A stretch of 64,000 nt of DNA from Lucifuga dentata (lineage: Eukaryota; Chordata; Actinopteri; Ophidiiformes; Bythitidae): positions 124,001 to 188,000 of the forward strand of contig VXCM01001499.1 in the NCBI GenBank assembly GCA_014773175.1, in the 5' to 3' direction. The notes beneath the pieces are model-generated. The model searched no databases. It was not told where the DNA came from and saw only the letters and a list, made by a program, of their open reading frames with translations. A program made the translations under genes and the position numbers. Shown in pieces: positions 52,600 to 63,509 of the stretch (its first letter is position 1; every line of letters begins with the position of its first letter).

Positions 52600-53279
52600 A
52601 CCATGATGCTTCAAACAATATTATAGGATGTTGGTGAGGCAATTTGAACATGACCTGCAAGCTCCACATCTGAGGACCCAGAGCATAAATCCCAGGGAGC
52701 CTATCGATCCAGAACAGCTGTGTGTCTCAGATCATATTAATATCTAAGCACAGTTTTATGATAGGCTGTAGGTACACAGTCCATGTGTAAAGGTGCACAC
52801 GCCTGGTTCATCCGCTGCATACAGACTGTGGGCAGCAGATGAATCTAACTGTGCTGATGATGATGGTTTTGACTGGCTGATCCTCTCTTACCCCAGGTGA
52901 CAGAAGGAAAAAATTGACCTGGGGCGAATATAACTGCCACATTCCTCATTAACTGATGTAGTTTTTAATTGCCATGCCGATTTATTTGTGCGTATAATCA
53001 CATTAACTTACTTCAGTGTAAAAGGGCCTTTAAGAGAAGTGGTGGACACTGTGCATGAGCTTCATGGCGACGCTGCTTTGAGTGGCATTCGATGCATGAG
53101 GACATGCAAACCTGATGCATCAGTGAGTTGGTGGTACCGTAGACACGAAGTAAAATCCCGTGCACTACTTATTTGATCGTGAAGGGCCTCACCGTGCCTC
53201 AGGGCCCTCTGAATTACTCCCCCCCCCCANCCCCCCCCCCAGGCCATACAGCGCCCCTGGCTTTGAGAAACATTGAACT
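52600..53279. other. Spacer between hnmt copies
   Basis: No gene was identified. It ends in a poly-C join at 53230 whose length is unreliable. Confidence 0.4.
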
Positions 53280-54245
53280 TCGATTTGTGTCTACATAACT
53301 ATCATCTTCACCCACTGTGGTCCCTGGATTTTTTTTATTTCATTTTCTAATTTTGGCCCAACACTTATAAAAAAATTTATTAAACTGGTTAACAACTTCA
53401 TTCCTCTTGTTTATCTTTCTATTATTTTCCTCAAAGTAATTGTGGATAGTTTGTAGTTTTAACTCTACTTCTAGTAATGCCATTCAATACTTTCCATATG
53501 CCTTTAATGATGTTCTTATTTTCCTGTAATTTTCGATTATAATATTTTTTTCTGGCAAAATCTCATAGTATTTGTTAGTTTATTTGTATATTTCTTATAT
53601 ATATTTTCAGCATCTGTAGTTCTCTTCTTTATAAATTCTCCATATAATGATTTTTTTCTTCTTACAAGCATTCTGCAGCCCCTTTCTAAGCCAGAGTCTT
53701 TCTCTATAGTTTTGCTTTTCACTGACTAGCTTAATAGGACAATATTTATTGTACGTTACAAGTATATTCAAAACAGTTTCATATGCTTTGTTAACATTAT
53801 CTTCCTTGCAAACCATTTTCCAGTCTTATAGAAGGAATTCACTGTGTAATGCATCCATTTCACTTCACATACACTTGTATTTGATTTCCTTTGTCAGCTA
53901 ACTCTTTTTGTGGTTATATCTGCTAACTGTAAATACCGGTAAATGGTTACAAATATCATTTATTAGCAATCCACTAATCCAGGTAATTTTCCATATTATT
54001 AGTGAATATATTATCAAAGTAGCACAGTCTGTTGTTATTCTACTCGGCGTGGTGATCAGTGGATATAGGCTCATTGTTTCAATAAATTCAGTCATTTTGG
54101 GCTTGTTTGGATTCAATAAATCTAGATTAAAATCCCCACAAATGAATATTACCTTATCATGATTTAACTTGGAAAACATTCCCTCTAGGCTGTCCTTAAA
54201 TATTTCTATTTTTGAAGATAAAATCAGACTTAAAGATTTTTATTC
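53280..54245 (-). pseudogene. Non-LTR retrotransposon fragment (endonuclease C-terminal part and linker)
   Basis: On the minus strand, 54179-53898 encodes a peptide with VIFICGDFNLDLL, matching the GDFN catalytic motif of APE-type LINE endonucleases. It is followed by a TPSRITTDCATLI block and ICNHLPVF, matching the SDHLP motif with Ser-Asp changed. The reading continues in other frames at 53816-53537 with KAYETVLNILVTYNKYCPIK and RKGLQNACKKK blocks, the linker towards the reverse transcriptase in L2/CR1-type fish elements. Frames are broken and no reverse-transcriptase YADD box is present, so it is a dead fragment. It lies between hnmt copies A and B, oriented like them. Confidence 0.82.
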
Positions 54246-55243
54246 AACAGTTACCTTATCTTACCTTTGATCTGTTCTACTAAAAGCTGGTGACATGTTT
54301 AACATCCACACTGGAAAAGTTATCTAATGAATGGCAAAGGCTAATGATTAGCTTGTGAAATTCCTTTAGAATTAAGGTGGGATGGGGTGGCCAGCCTCTG
54401 TCAGTTACTGATGCTTGCCTCAAGATGGCGCCAGTACTGCAGCTTTACCAGTAATAATTATTCTAGTTGGAGATAAACAGTGCAAGCAGGGGGTCACATG
54501 TAGTTTGCTTTGTTGTAGTAAAATGGTTACCAGAATCATATTTGAGCTTTGTCGTGTTATCATTTTTTAATTTAACCAAATTACAAAAGATTTCTTCTTC
54601 AAATTTATACACACATTTTTTTTTCACATTGTTTTAGAGATCTTGTGATAAAATCCTGCTGTACAGCGTGACTGCAAAAAGCCATCCATTCATCTCAATG
54701 CATTACTTTAATGTTTGCTGGGACATTGGGAGACATGCTCCTGCGATGACAAGCAGCCTGCACTCAAACTGCTGCATTCTCTGAAGCATGTGTTGGTGAA
54801 CCGAACAAATCTTAATGATTCTAAGCTGAATCATTTCTGTTGGCGTAAACACCAAAGTGATTACTGTTTTAGCAATTAACTGAGAAATTATTTGCTACCA
54901 GGTCAAAGGTTTATAACATGATACTCAATTGCTGTATTTGGTAGAATGAAGTCCACCCTTGGTCCCATGAAATTTAAGACTCACCGTATGGCTGTAAATT
55001 TACCATAGTTCATTTTCCAGATATAAAGTTTTGTCAGATATTGGGAGTTTTTGGAATATGAAGTGTGCACATAATAAACTGATCTGTGAAGAAATCTTGG
55101 CTAAAGAGACTTAAAAAAAAAAAAACACTACTGCACATGGGAAATGTATCCAAAGCAACAGGTAAATATACTTCAATCAAATGGTTGGGTAAAGTAGCAT
55201 ACAAGAAGACAATTAATTTCCCCAAAGATTAGATCTCACACAT
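54246..55243. other. 3' flank of hnmt copy B
   Basis: The segment 55000-55210 aligns with 47100-47350 downstream of copy A. Shared words include CACTACTGCACATGG in B and AACTACTGCACATGG in A. The tandem duplication therefore included 3' flanking DNA. No coding seen. Confidence 0.6.
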
Positions 55244-56602
55244 TCAAGCATATATTATGATGCAGCTTAAACTACTATCAAATAGTACCCTGCCATCCTT
55301 TTCAGTGCTGCACTTGTTCCTGAGAAGATCTACGATGGCTGCTCTGAGCTCTGGGTGAGAGACCGGTGGAAGTATTCTTGATCTGTTATGAAATCCAGCA
55401 GAAGTTCTCCCGTCTCATTGCCCTCTGTGAAACAATCAGTGATGTCGAAGCTGTTGGAAATGATGTATTCCTCGTACTTCAGACCCAGATTCTTCACGTG
55501 GGACAAGACATTGCCTGCTGAGACATCGCCATTGATGTATTTGGTGCAAAGAACCTTCATGTAAGTCTTCCAAAGGATGTCCCAGCCACCATTGGCTGGA
55601 TACAAGACAGAAGACCAAAATATGTGAAAAAATTAGAAAAAATATGTCATTACTGTGTAACAGAAAATAGATGTATATCTCATGTTGTGGCTTTAATATA
55701 ATAACCATCAGATATATAAAATCACTTTCTGCTGACCTATTTTATGAATAATCATCAGCTTGCCATTCTTTTTCAGAAGACTGTGGACGAACTTGATGGT
55801 TTGAGCACAATTACCCACATAATACAGCATCTGTCAAGCAGAGCGGTTAAGGCAAATTTTAATTTGACCTTTAATTTTAAACTTACAAGCATACAACCAT
55901 AGACACACATATTCTGGTGGTACTTCGGAGATGTCAGATGTTATAGGGCTATTTATGGCATAAATGGTTCTACACTTTTAAGGAGGAATAGCCTCTGCTC
56001 CTGAGGAGTCTCCCCAAGGAATCCACATAGTAGCACCATGATTTAGTGGAGTGAAATCCTCTGTGCATTTGTAGTACCATGAAAAAGGGAAAGAATCAAT
56101 AAAGATGTCGGACACAGTGTTCATTCTCAGGCATCTTTATGAAGAATAAAATGCAGAATAAACATAGAAACTATCTTATTTACAGTAACTTAAAGTGCTA
56201 TTCCATTCAGTTTCAGTCCATTGCAAACCATCTTAGTCCCTGAACAGCCTTTAAATGTCTATTATAACAGAATGTATATCTGTGAACAGTCACATGAATA
56301 TCATAGTTTCACCAGTAAACAAACAATGATACACATGTCCTATGAGAACTCATAGCTAAATAATTCTGCGGAGTTTCCCTTTAATCTGACAGCTATGACT
56401 CTGTACCTTTAACTGCTGCATATTAACTTTAAGATTCACAAATCTTTCAGTAACTAAACAGTTTTGCAACCCATACAGAATAACTATACATCTAACGAAA
56501 CATTAATATAACACAATCCTGAAAACATATGTAACATTCGCAACTTGGCTGCTCTTATGCCTTTATCTATCACACATTACAGATTAGATCTCAACTGATA
56601 TT

Positions 56603-56643
56603 ATGATGATACATACATGCAGTATGCATGTATGTATCATCAT
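56603..56643. repeat. Perfect 19-bp inverted repeat, 3-nt loop
   Basis: The arms ATGATGATACATACATGCA (56603-56621) and TGCATGTATGTATCATCAT (56625-56643) are exact reverse complements separated by GTA. It lies in intron 4 of hnmt copy B. It could extrude as a cruciform or be a relic of a transposon end pair. Confidence 0.9.
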
Positions 56644-56916
56644 ATGCATCATTAATACATGGAATTCTCAAAAATATATCAAAAAGAAACTTGAACAGGA
56701 GGAGGCTTGGTGTAGAAGGATAAACTAATTGGTACATCCAATGTGTAGCAGGTAGGAGTAAAGCAGAAGCTCATTATGAATGACTTGTAAGAACTTGTCA
56801 GATCTAAAGCTTCATAATCTTCACTGATGATTGATGACATGTTTGACTGTAATTATAACAGTCAGATGATGCTGATCCGCTTGCTGCAAACAATGTCTGT
56901 CAGAGAAAACACAAGG

Positions 56917-56918
<2 letters not shown>

Positions 56919-56956
<38 letters not shown>

Positions 56957-56962
56957 CACGTN

Positions 56963-57012
<50 letters not shown>

Positions 57013-57020
57013 CACGTGCA
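56919..57020. repeat. GT microsatellite duplicated across an N join
   Basis: GT runs ending in GGTGTGTGCGCACGT occur on both sides of the N at 56962. The second run is longer. This is probably one locus represented twice. Confidence 0.8.
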
Positions 57021-58439
57021 CGCTTTATGATAACACTGTTACTTTTTTAGTCAAAACAATAAAATCAAACCCTAAAAACATTTCAGTTTAGACTTTCAGG
57101 AGGGCACAGCATGCACCATGATATAGGCAAGCAACCAGGATCTGTCACTAATGTGTCAGAGGACTAATAAATATACTAACATCCACAACTACAAAGAATT
57201 TAGCCTATAATCCACTTCTCCTGCGTAAGATACTCCAGAAAAACTGCAAAGCAAAACCACATTGTTGTTGTTGGAGCATAACCTTTTATGCTCTGTTCTG
57301 TTTGTCAAATTTCAATGAAATGTAAAGGAAAGTTAGCCATGGACAGAGGAATAAGTGCTTAGTTTTTAGCATAGACAGTGTCACCGTGTGCCCTTTTTGT
57401 TTTTTTTAGAGTACTTTACATGTGGCAAAATGTAAAATTCCTGGATGCTGTGGTTCAAGGTGAATATATCCCCATAAATTATATCCACGTTTATCCATGT
57501 TTATCTAACACATTTCCTATCATTTTTTTATTTTTTGTTTTTGCTAAACAGGTTTTACACCACAACTCCTGCAATATTAACCCAGTCTTCATCAATTTTT
57601 CTATAAAGAATTGTGAGATTGTTTGACGAAAGCTGATTTTCAGATATATTTTTGATATAGTTTTCTTTATATTATCAACAAAGCAGGTTCAAAATACCTG
57701 GATCATGTGTATGAAGTCAAATTTCTTCATGTCTCCCTTTTCTTTGACTTCCTTCTCATAGTCTTCAAACAAATGGAATCTTCTGGAGGCTGGCAGACTT
57801 TGATACCAATGCTACAAGACAGAAATGGAAGATCAAACAGAAAAAGGATGCAATGTGATATCAATGTACATATAGTGCATAATTGAACATTTTATATTAT
57901 ATTTTATATTTATATTTTATATTTATTATTGTTATATTACAAGCCATGAGCCAGATTACAACTAGATGCAAAACCAATTCAGTGTATAGCTGCATCCATA
58001 ACTGACCTTTTCTGCATTGTGATTATTAAATTTGGTGCTGCTAAACTCAGCTCACTGCAACTGATGACAAAATACAGATGATTTGGAAGTTGTACGATCT
58101 GTGTGCTCAAAATTTTGTCAGTACCTTTGAATTTTTCGGTGAGCTCGGTACTGGGTTCCACAATGTCAGCTGTGATGGAAACAGCAGGTAAGGTAGCCTG
58201 CAGAAGAGCAAGAATCTGGACGTCCATCTCCCCTGGAATAAAACAGGAAAATAACATTGCTGTTGTCTGAAATAACCCTAAAATAAATTTCCATTTATTT
58301 TTCAAATATTTTTTTATACATGCTTGAATATTTGAAACATAACACATCATTTTCATTCTCATGTCTCCACTACTAGCTAAACTGTCTGCAAAGAAAATGT
58401 TGGACATGGTGAGGTTGTCAAATTTCCTTGTAAGACGAG

Positions 58440-59170
58440 TCTCCACCGTAAATGTACGTTTTTTGTAAGGCTTGTTTATGAGTTTCTATAGTGGTGACTG
58501 CAGCTCCCACATATTGTGTGCAAATTATTTCGTTACCTGGGATATTGTTCTGACTTTGTATTTGTTCTTGTATATTTGTTTGATTACAGTTGGAACTCTT
58601 TTAAATTGGTGTTCTAGATTCATTGTCTTCAAATATGACTTATTGTTAATTGATATTAAAATTTTCACATGTAAGTAAATTGTTCAACTTAAATTTGATT
58701 TCTCTTTGATTCTCCTCTGAGCTAATTACTCTAGTAGATTTGAAGGATTTGTTGTTTCTGCCATCACTGGGCAGAATTAGTCACACTAGGCTGAGTTGAT
58801 TAGAGGATTGGCACAACATCTTCTAATTCATGTTTTGGTCTTATTACTGTGTAGTTCCACCTTGAACCCTGTCCTGCTATGTGTATGATGACTCTATGTC
58901 CCTAAGCCAGAAGTGAGTATAAATCATGAGGGCTCTGAACTCATAAATAAGTGATTCAGCCTGATTAGACACAGACAATAATCAATAATAAATTCAGACT
59001 GAATTCTTAGCTCCTATAAGTTAAATAATTGGCACAAAATGTACCAAATCAAAAATAAATAAATAAATAAACAAAATGTACCAAAGATTGAAGCTTAACA
59101 TAAAAATGAAATGCACGCAATGAAAGCCTTCAACCATGTTCCTGGGTTCTGTCTTTGGGCTGGGAAGGGT
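58440..59170. other. Extra DNA in intron 2 of hnmt copy B
   Basis: Intron 2 of A (51330-51430) aligns with two separate pieces of B (58373-58438 and 59175 on), so about 0.73 kb is present only in B. Part of it (59104-59176) resembles 31556-31630 elsewhere in the window, which points to a dispersed repeat. The boundaries are approximate. Confidence 0.45.
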
Positions 59171-59789
59171 TCCTGGCCCTCTGAAATTCATAAGTTATTT
59201 CTGTCAGATGATGCATTTTTTTTGTCAAAGATTAAAGCAGGAAAGTAAAGAAATTGTTAAAGCAATCAAGAAGAATCAAAACATTCTGTATTCCATCAGT
59301 GATCACCTATGCATGATTTCATTACTTACCTCCACCACTTCCGACACCAAGAACATCCACTTTGTTTTTCCCTTCACCAATCCTGCATAAAGACATGAGA
59401 CAAAAAAAAATCTCATTTTGTGAGAAATAAAGACTACATTTATTTTTTTTTTAAATCAAAGGCCTATTAGATATGAGGATATTCCAATGTAATTAATGCT
59501 TGGAAGTGCACATTAATTTATACTGTACACACAATTTTAGAATGTTAAAAGTTGCACTTGGTTGGGATAAGCAGTAAAGTCAGTTCATTTCCCCAAAATG
59601 AAAAAAAAAAACTTCCTTAAAAAGGCAAACACCCTTTCTTGCAGTACCTTTTAAATTATGATGACAAGACTTTCTCCATCACAATTATAATTTGAAGAAT
59701 AGCTTGGTGCCTGAGTGTTGCAGGAAATATTGAAAGCCTTGGACATAACGTCCCTCACAGACTGCTGTCTGCTTTGTCTCTGCAGCCAT

Positions 59790-60541
59790 GACTGATACCT
59801 ACAATCCATTAACCACAGTGGTTAGAAATCAAGCGAATAACAATTTATCTTATAACCACCCATTACGAATGGTCAAGGCCAACTTTACATAATCTAAATA
59901 AGATAATAAGAGATACGGACAAATAGAAATTGTAAGAACAATCACCTTGAATATGTGGAGAGAAAAGATAGTCGACTGCACTCCTCTGTGTTGTGGACTT
60001 GAGTTTTGGTCAATCCCACAGGGTTACATCCCACATGCTTTGGTTATGCTACTCTTGTCCTAAAATGAACTTAGCCTAGTACACTTACCTCCACTGACCT
60101 ACTTCACAGATATTTACCACATCAGAATAATCACCATACTATAAAAATCTTAATTTCCAGCACATTTTTGTTTCAGATTTTTCAGTCAAGCTTTACAGCA
60201 GAAATCATATTATTTCACTTAAACTGTAAAACACTCAGGATCTCATTTTCAACATTTTCAAAAATGATAAAATGTTCAGAAGTTAGTTTTACATATAATT
60301 AAAAGATCTTATGGATGAATTCATTTATGTTGGTCTATGAACACTCATAGGAATGTCATTGCATGTTCTCACAGAGCCAAAGGGAATCATTCCAGTGTTC
60401 CCATGTTCCTATGTTCCCCAGCTCTATATAACACAGTAAAGCACATAGTGGGTTAGGATTAGTCTGTTAACTAACAGAGTATTGAACTGAGAAACATAGG
60501 ACCCTGGGAACATAGATATACTCCCAAACGAAGTACAGTAT

Positions 60542-60581
<40 letters not shown>

Positions 60582-60880
60582 CCATCATAATTTTATTCTC
60601 ATAAGACCTCACTTGGGATGAGAAGACCAACACATACAAAACTTATGTGGCAGAGAGTACACAGAAAAAGAAACGACCAAGAGCACATGTTCACCTCATC
60701 TCATCATGTGCTGTAAAATAATAGTTATAATAGTAAAATAATGAAATATCTCTTTTTTTCCATTGAGTGGATCTAGATCCACAGTGTGGCCCAAGTGTGT
60801 CAAAAGGCAGCTCACAGCCTTAAAAAAAAAAAAAAAAANAAAAAAAAAAAAAAAATAGGAAAGTGAAGTGCACACACACA
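59790..60880. other. Upstream region of hnmt copy B
   Basis: A TAA microsatellite (about 60543-60580) and a poly-A join at 60839. Searched on the minus strand for exons 3-6 of a further hnmt copy; none found. Confidence 0.5.
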
Positions 60881-61200
60881 TACACACATCTCGCACACAC
60901 ATACACACACACAGGTCAGTGGTAAGGGTCAGCTGCAGAACAGCAGCAGTAGATCTTGGAGGAATTTAGTGTTTTGCTGAGCAGTGTGAATGGTTGTTAA
61001 TACTGGGCTTTGAATCTATTGGTTAAGATCTGTCTCCTGACTAATGCATTATTAAATGTATTACTTATATACAGTATAAATGATATTTTTATTTAGAGAG
61101 TGCTTTTCTAAGCACTCAAATACACTTTAAAAACCAACAAGGAAAAGGATAAAACACAATAAAAGTACAACAAACTCAAAGAGAATCGAATAAAATAAAA
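60880..61200. repeat. Repeat shared with 63510-63800
   Basis: About 300 bp, with words such as GATTTAGTGTTTTGCTGAGCA-type and GTGCTTTTCTAAGCACTCAA, recurs in the same orientation at 63510-63800 with roughly 85% similarity. The core resembles a very common teleost dispersed repeat (GAGTGCTTTTCTAAGCACTC), so the pair may be either dispersed copies or part of the local duplication. Confidence 0.65.
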
Positions 61201-61477
61201 ATTGACTTTGCTGGATTTCTATCTCTGTAGACAAAGTGCCATCAAACCATGGAGGTGTGGGGTTGCTTTGCTGCTCAGGGTAAAAGATTAACCTGACAGC
61301 TGGACAGTTAGCTACAAACCCAACAGTGATTAGACAGATGTTTTTGTGCAACTTGCTGCCATAATAACAGCAATAGTTGTGGTAGGTTGATTCATGCCTC
61401 ATCTTCGCTAACTGCTGCAGAGGTCCTTCACATATGTGGCATATACAATAAGCTAAAAGCAGCAGTTATGTTCTTAC

Positions 61478-61530
61478 CAGCACCACTTCCATCTCCAATG
61501 ACATTTAAATGAGATTTTCTGTCTCCAATG
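61478..61530 (-). pseudogene. hnmt: Orphan second exon of a further hnmt copy (C)
   Basis: The 53-bp exon has acceptor ...CTCCTCAG and donor GTAAGA. It has the same length and phase as exon 2 of copies A and B and encodes IGDRKSHLNVIGDGSGAG, the first part of the SAM-binding motif, with no lesion. The coding sequence differs strongly from A and B, so it is an older copy. No matching exons 3-6 lie between it and copy B, and no clear HNMT N-terminal exon lies to its right. It may be a relic, or an exon of a gene whose other parts were lost or misassembled. Confidence 0.72.
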
Positions 61531-61876
61531 CTGAGGAGAGAACAGCAGTGTGGCGGAGTGAACATATTCCCCGTCACTTTAACAAGCATTACATGCGCAA
61601 AGACTAAAAATTAATATTAATGTATTTTTTTTCTCAGGAAATGTTCGATAATATTATATAAACTATAGAGCAGAATTTTTGGAATGGACAAACACGCAGG
61701 TGCTCGGACTGCGGATAATTACCAGCCCAAAGACGGTCAGGCAGATTCAGCAAACCATAACGCATGTGAAATAAGGTGCACATTATTTAGCGTGGGGAGG
61801 GAAATTGGGGTTAAAACGCTGTCCTGCATGTATGGAATGTGTGGTTGGATTAAATGTGTGTTTAAACAAACTTACC

Positions 61877-61990
61877 TAGGATTACCTGACGAGGAAACGC
61901 AGGTGAGGCGTGTCAAACCGGGGGCGTGGCTAGTGCGCACGTTTATTGTGCGTGTGCGCGCGGTTTGGCTAGTCGCTTCCATAAGTCCAT
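61877..61990 (-). promoter_or_regulatory. CpG-rich promoter-like patch with a strong splice donor
   Basis: The patch is unusually CpG-dense for this window and contains GGGGGCGTGGC (a GC-box/KLF-type motif) and several GCGC and CGTG words. On the minus strand it leads into ...AATCCTAG followed by GTAAGT (61876/61875), an excellent donor 345 bp upstream of the orphan hnmt exon 2. This layout suggests a promoter and first exon for copy C or for a fusion transcript. No HNMT-like N-terminus is encoded in it. Confidence 0.4.
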
Positions 61991-62427
61991 ACAGGGCTGG
62001 CCATGATGAACTGAATATAGCTTTAAAGTATTGTTACGTAGTTTTCCTGTATATTAATTTCTGTGTTAGAAGGCACTGAGGTATATAGGTTCTAAAAAGG
62101 GCATAATATCATCATGTATCAGTTAATTGATTGTTTGATAGAATGGTATGTGCGGTGTGTGATAAAAGGGCGCTGAGCGCACACACACACACACACAAAA
62201 ACACACAAACACGAACAATAGAGAGTGTTTGGGAGAGTGATGGAGAGAGAAAGCTGTGCAGCTCTGTTGTGAGGGCACATTATCTTTAGAAGCAGTCTTC
62301 ATCATGCTAGAATTTTGGCATTGTTGATGTGAATTTTTGTTTTTCGTATTGTTACGTCTAAGTTTTTGTCTTTCATTTACTTATTTTCTTTACGTGCCGG
62401 CAGCTTAAATATTAAAATACAAAAAAG

Positions 62428-62560
62428 ACTTTTTTGGGCCAAATCCACAGTGTAAAGCCTGCTCTATTCTCCACTCAGACACACTATTTTACANACTTTT
62501 TTGGGCCAAATCCACAGTGTAAAGCCTGCTCTATTCTCCACTCAGACACACTATTTTACA
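62428..62560. repeat. 66-bp direct repeat around N: assembly overlap artefact
   Basis: 62428-62493 and 62495-62560 are identical, with N at 62494. The sequence is non-repetitive, so this is an unmerged overlap. Confidence 0.9.
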
Positions 62561-63085
62561 AGCAGACTGACACTTTAGAACAGTCACAGCTGAAACGTCC
62601 ACCATCTCTGTAACCAGATACACTATCAGGACAAGCATGGTAAGCATTCTTGTTATCTGGATTCTGCCTGCATTGTGATTGGCTCTCAGTACGCAGGCCA
62701 TTAGGTGTTTTGTGTTTCCTACTTGCTGCATAGATGATCTTCATCACAGAACAGCAGCATTCATATCATTCCTCTGAGATTTCATTTTCCTTTGTGCATG
62801 TAACCTGAGCAACCAACCATGTCAACTCTCTACACATTTAAATAATTTAGAACCACAGACACATTAAGACAACTTCTGATCACCAAAGAGGAAAGCCTAC
62901 CAAAGTAGGGACAGGGTCCTATACAACCAGGCTCACAAGACAGTAATGTACGTCTACTTCCATTATATGATAAATGCAAAAATTTGTTTTTTAAAGGTCG
63001 TGCAAACAAAAGGAAGACCCTGAATGGGCTGTATTTGTACAGCAGAAGAAATTTTTAAAAAATGGATTGGGGACATTCTTATCCA
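62561..63085. other. Unassigned sequence at right edge
   Basis: No gene was identified. A short cysteine-containing frame on the minus strand (62747-62556) crosses the assembly-duplicated segment and is not supported. Confidence 0.4.
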
Positions 63086-63292
63086 TCATGAATCAGTGTT
63101 CTGGATGTCAGCCTGAAACTCATTTTTCCAAATATTAACGGTTTCTTTCAGGCTTTCTAAAACCTCCAGTAACAAACTGTACAGATGAGTGTGTATTTTC
63201 AACAGATTATCACTGTTGTCATTTTGAAAGAAAGCTGACAGAGACTTTGGATTATAGCAAAGTGATTGCACTTTATCTAAATGAAAATACAC
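63086..63292 (-). CDS. Unidentified open frame, possible terminal exon
   Basis: The frame is open on the minus strand from just after a TAA near 63300 to TGA at 63088-63086, about 68 residues. The peptide is rich in Leu/Lys/Glu and looks alpha-helical (HTHLYSLLLEVLESLKETV), with no tandem repeat or low-complexity character, so it reads more like real protein than the other short frames here. I do not recognise the family. About 45 bp upstream is a duplicate of the hnmt copy B intron 1 acceptor (...TTATGCAG), but splicing there does not enter this frame without a shift. It could be a 3' exon of a gene lying mostly beyond the window, or a decayed transposon gene. Confidence 0.25.
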   Translation of the reverse strand: MYFHLDKVQSLCYNPKSLSAFFQNDNSDNLLKIHTHLYSLLLEVLESLKETVNIWKNEFQADIQNTDS

Positions 63293-63332
63293 CTCTTCTT
63301 TGCATTAATTGGTTCTTGCACATCTTGTATAT

Positions 63333-63500
63333 CAATCCTGCATAAAGACATGAGACAAAAAAATCTCATTTTGTATGTTAACCAAGGAATAAAGACTACA
63401 TTTATTTTTATATCAAAGAGCTATTACATATAAGGCTATTCCAATTTCATTAATGTTTGGAAGTGTATAATAATCTCTCACACACAAACACTCACACACC
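63333..63500 (-). repeat. Partial duplication of hnmt copy B intron 1 (D)
   Basis: From CAATCCTGCATAAAGACATG onward this matches the acceptor end of intron 1 of copy B (59378-59520) in the same orientation. The similarity begins within a few bases of the exon 2 boundary, so the exon itself is missing. Adjacent 63510-63800 matches 60880-61200, so the block looks like a duplication of the copy B upstream region with exon 1 deleted. Confidence 0.65.
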
Positions 63501-63509
63501 AAACACACA

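Larger units (their letters stand above)
55831..57697 (-). other. Intron 4 of hnmt copy B with repeats
   Basis: At 1.87 kb, against 0.63 kb in copy A, it has gained DNA. It contains a perfect hairpin (56603-56643) and a GT microsatellite. No coding was seen. Confidence 0.6.
55244..59789 (-). pseudogene. hnmt: Histamine N-methyltransferase pseudogene, copy B
   Basis: This six-exon copy is collinear with copy A: 59789-59648, 59382-59330, 58232-58125, 57811-57698, 55830-55737, 55595-55244. All GT-AG splice sites are canonical, including intron 1 (GTACTG donor, TTATGCAG acceptor). Exons 2, 3 and 5 are intact, with the motif VLGVGSGGGEMD kept. Three exons are broken. Exon 1 is 5 bp longer than in A, which shifts the frame to TAA at 59687-59685, and it carries a second stop near its end. 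Exon 4 lacks 17 bp relative to A (near 57760-57772), giving a stop after PFV. Exon 6 has one G fewer in a G-run at 55353-55355, shifting the last 40 or so codons. The human histamine-contact Asn near the C-terminus is Ser. The single-base change could be a sequencing error; the 17-bp loss is unlikely to be. Confidence 0.85.

Noticed and set aside
57979..58446. 155-codon minus-strand frame, the longest in the window
   Set aside because: Only 58232-58125 is coding (hnmt copy B exon 3). The rest is intron read through on both sides, with the splice sites visible inside it.
61684..62079. 131-codon plus-strand open frame
   Set aside because: It overlaps a CpG-rich patch where stop codons are rarer by composition. 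The peptide has no family motif or consistent composition, and the opposite strand has the better gene-like signals.
62556..62747. Cysteine-containing minus-strand frame resembling an EGF-like module
   Set aside because: Cysteine spacing does not fit an EGF domain, and the frame runs into a segment duplicated by an assembly join.
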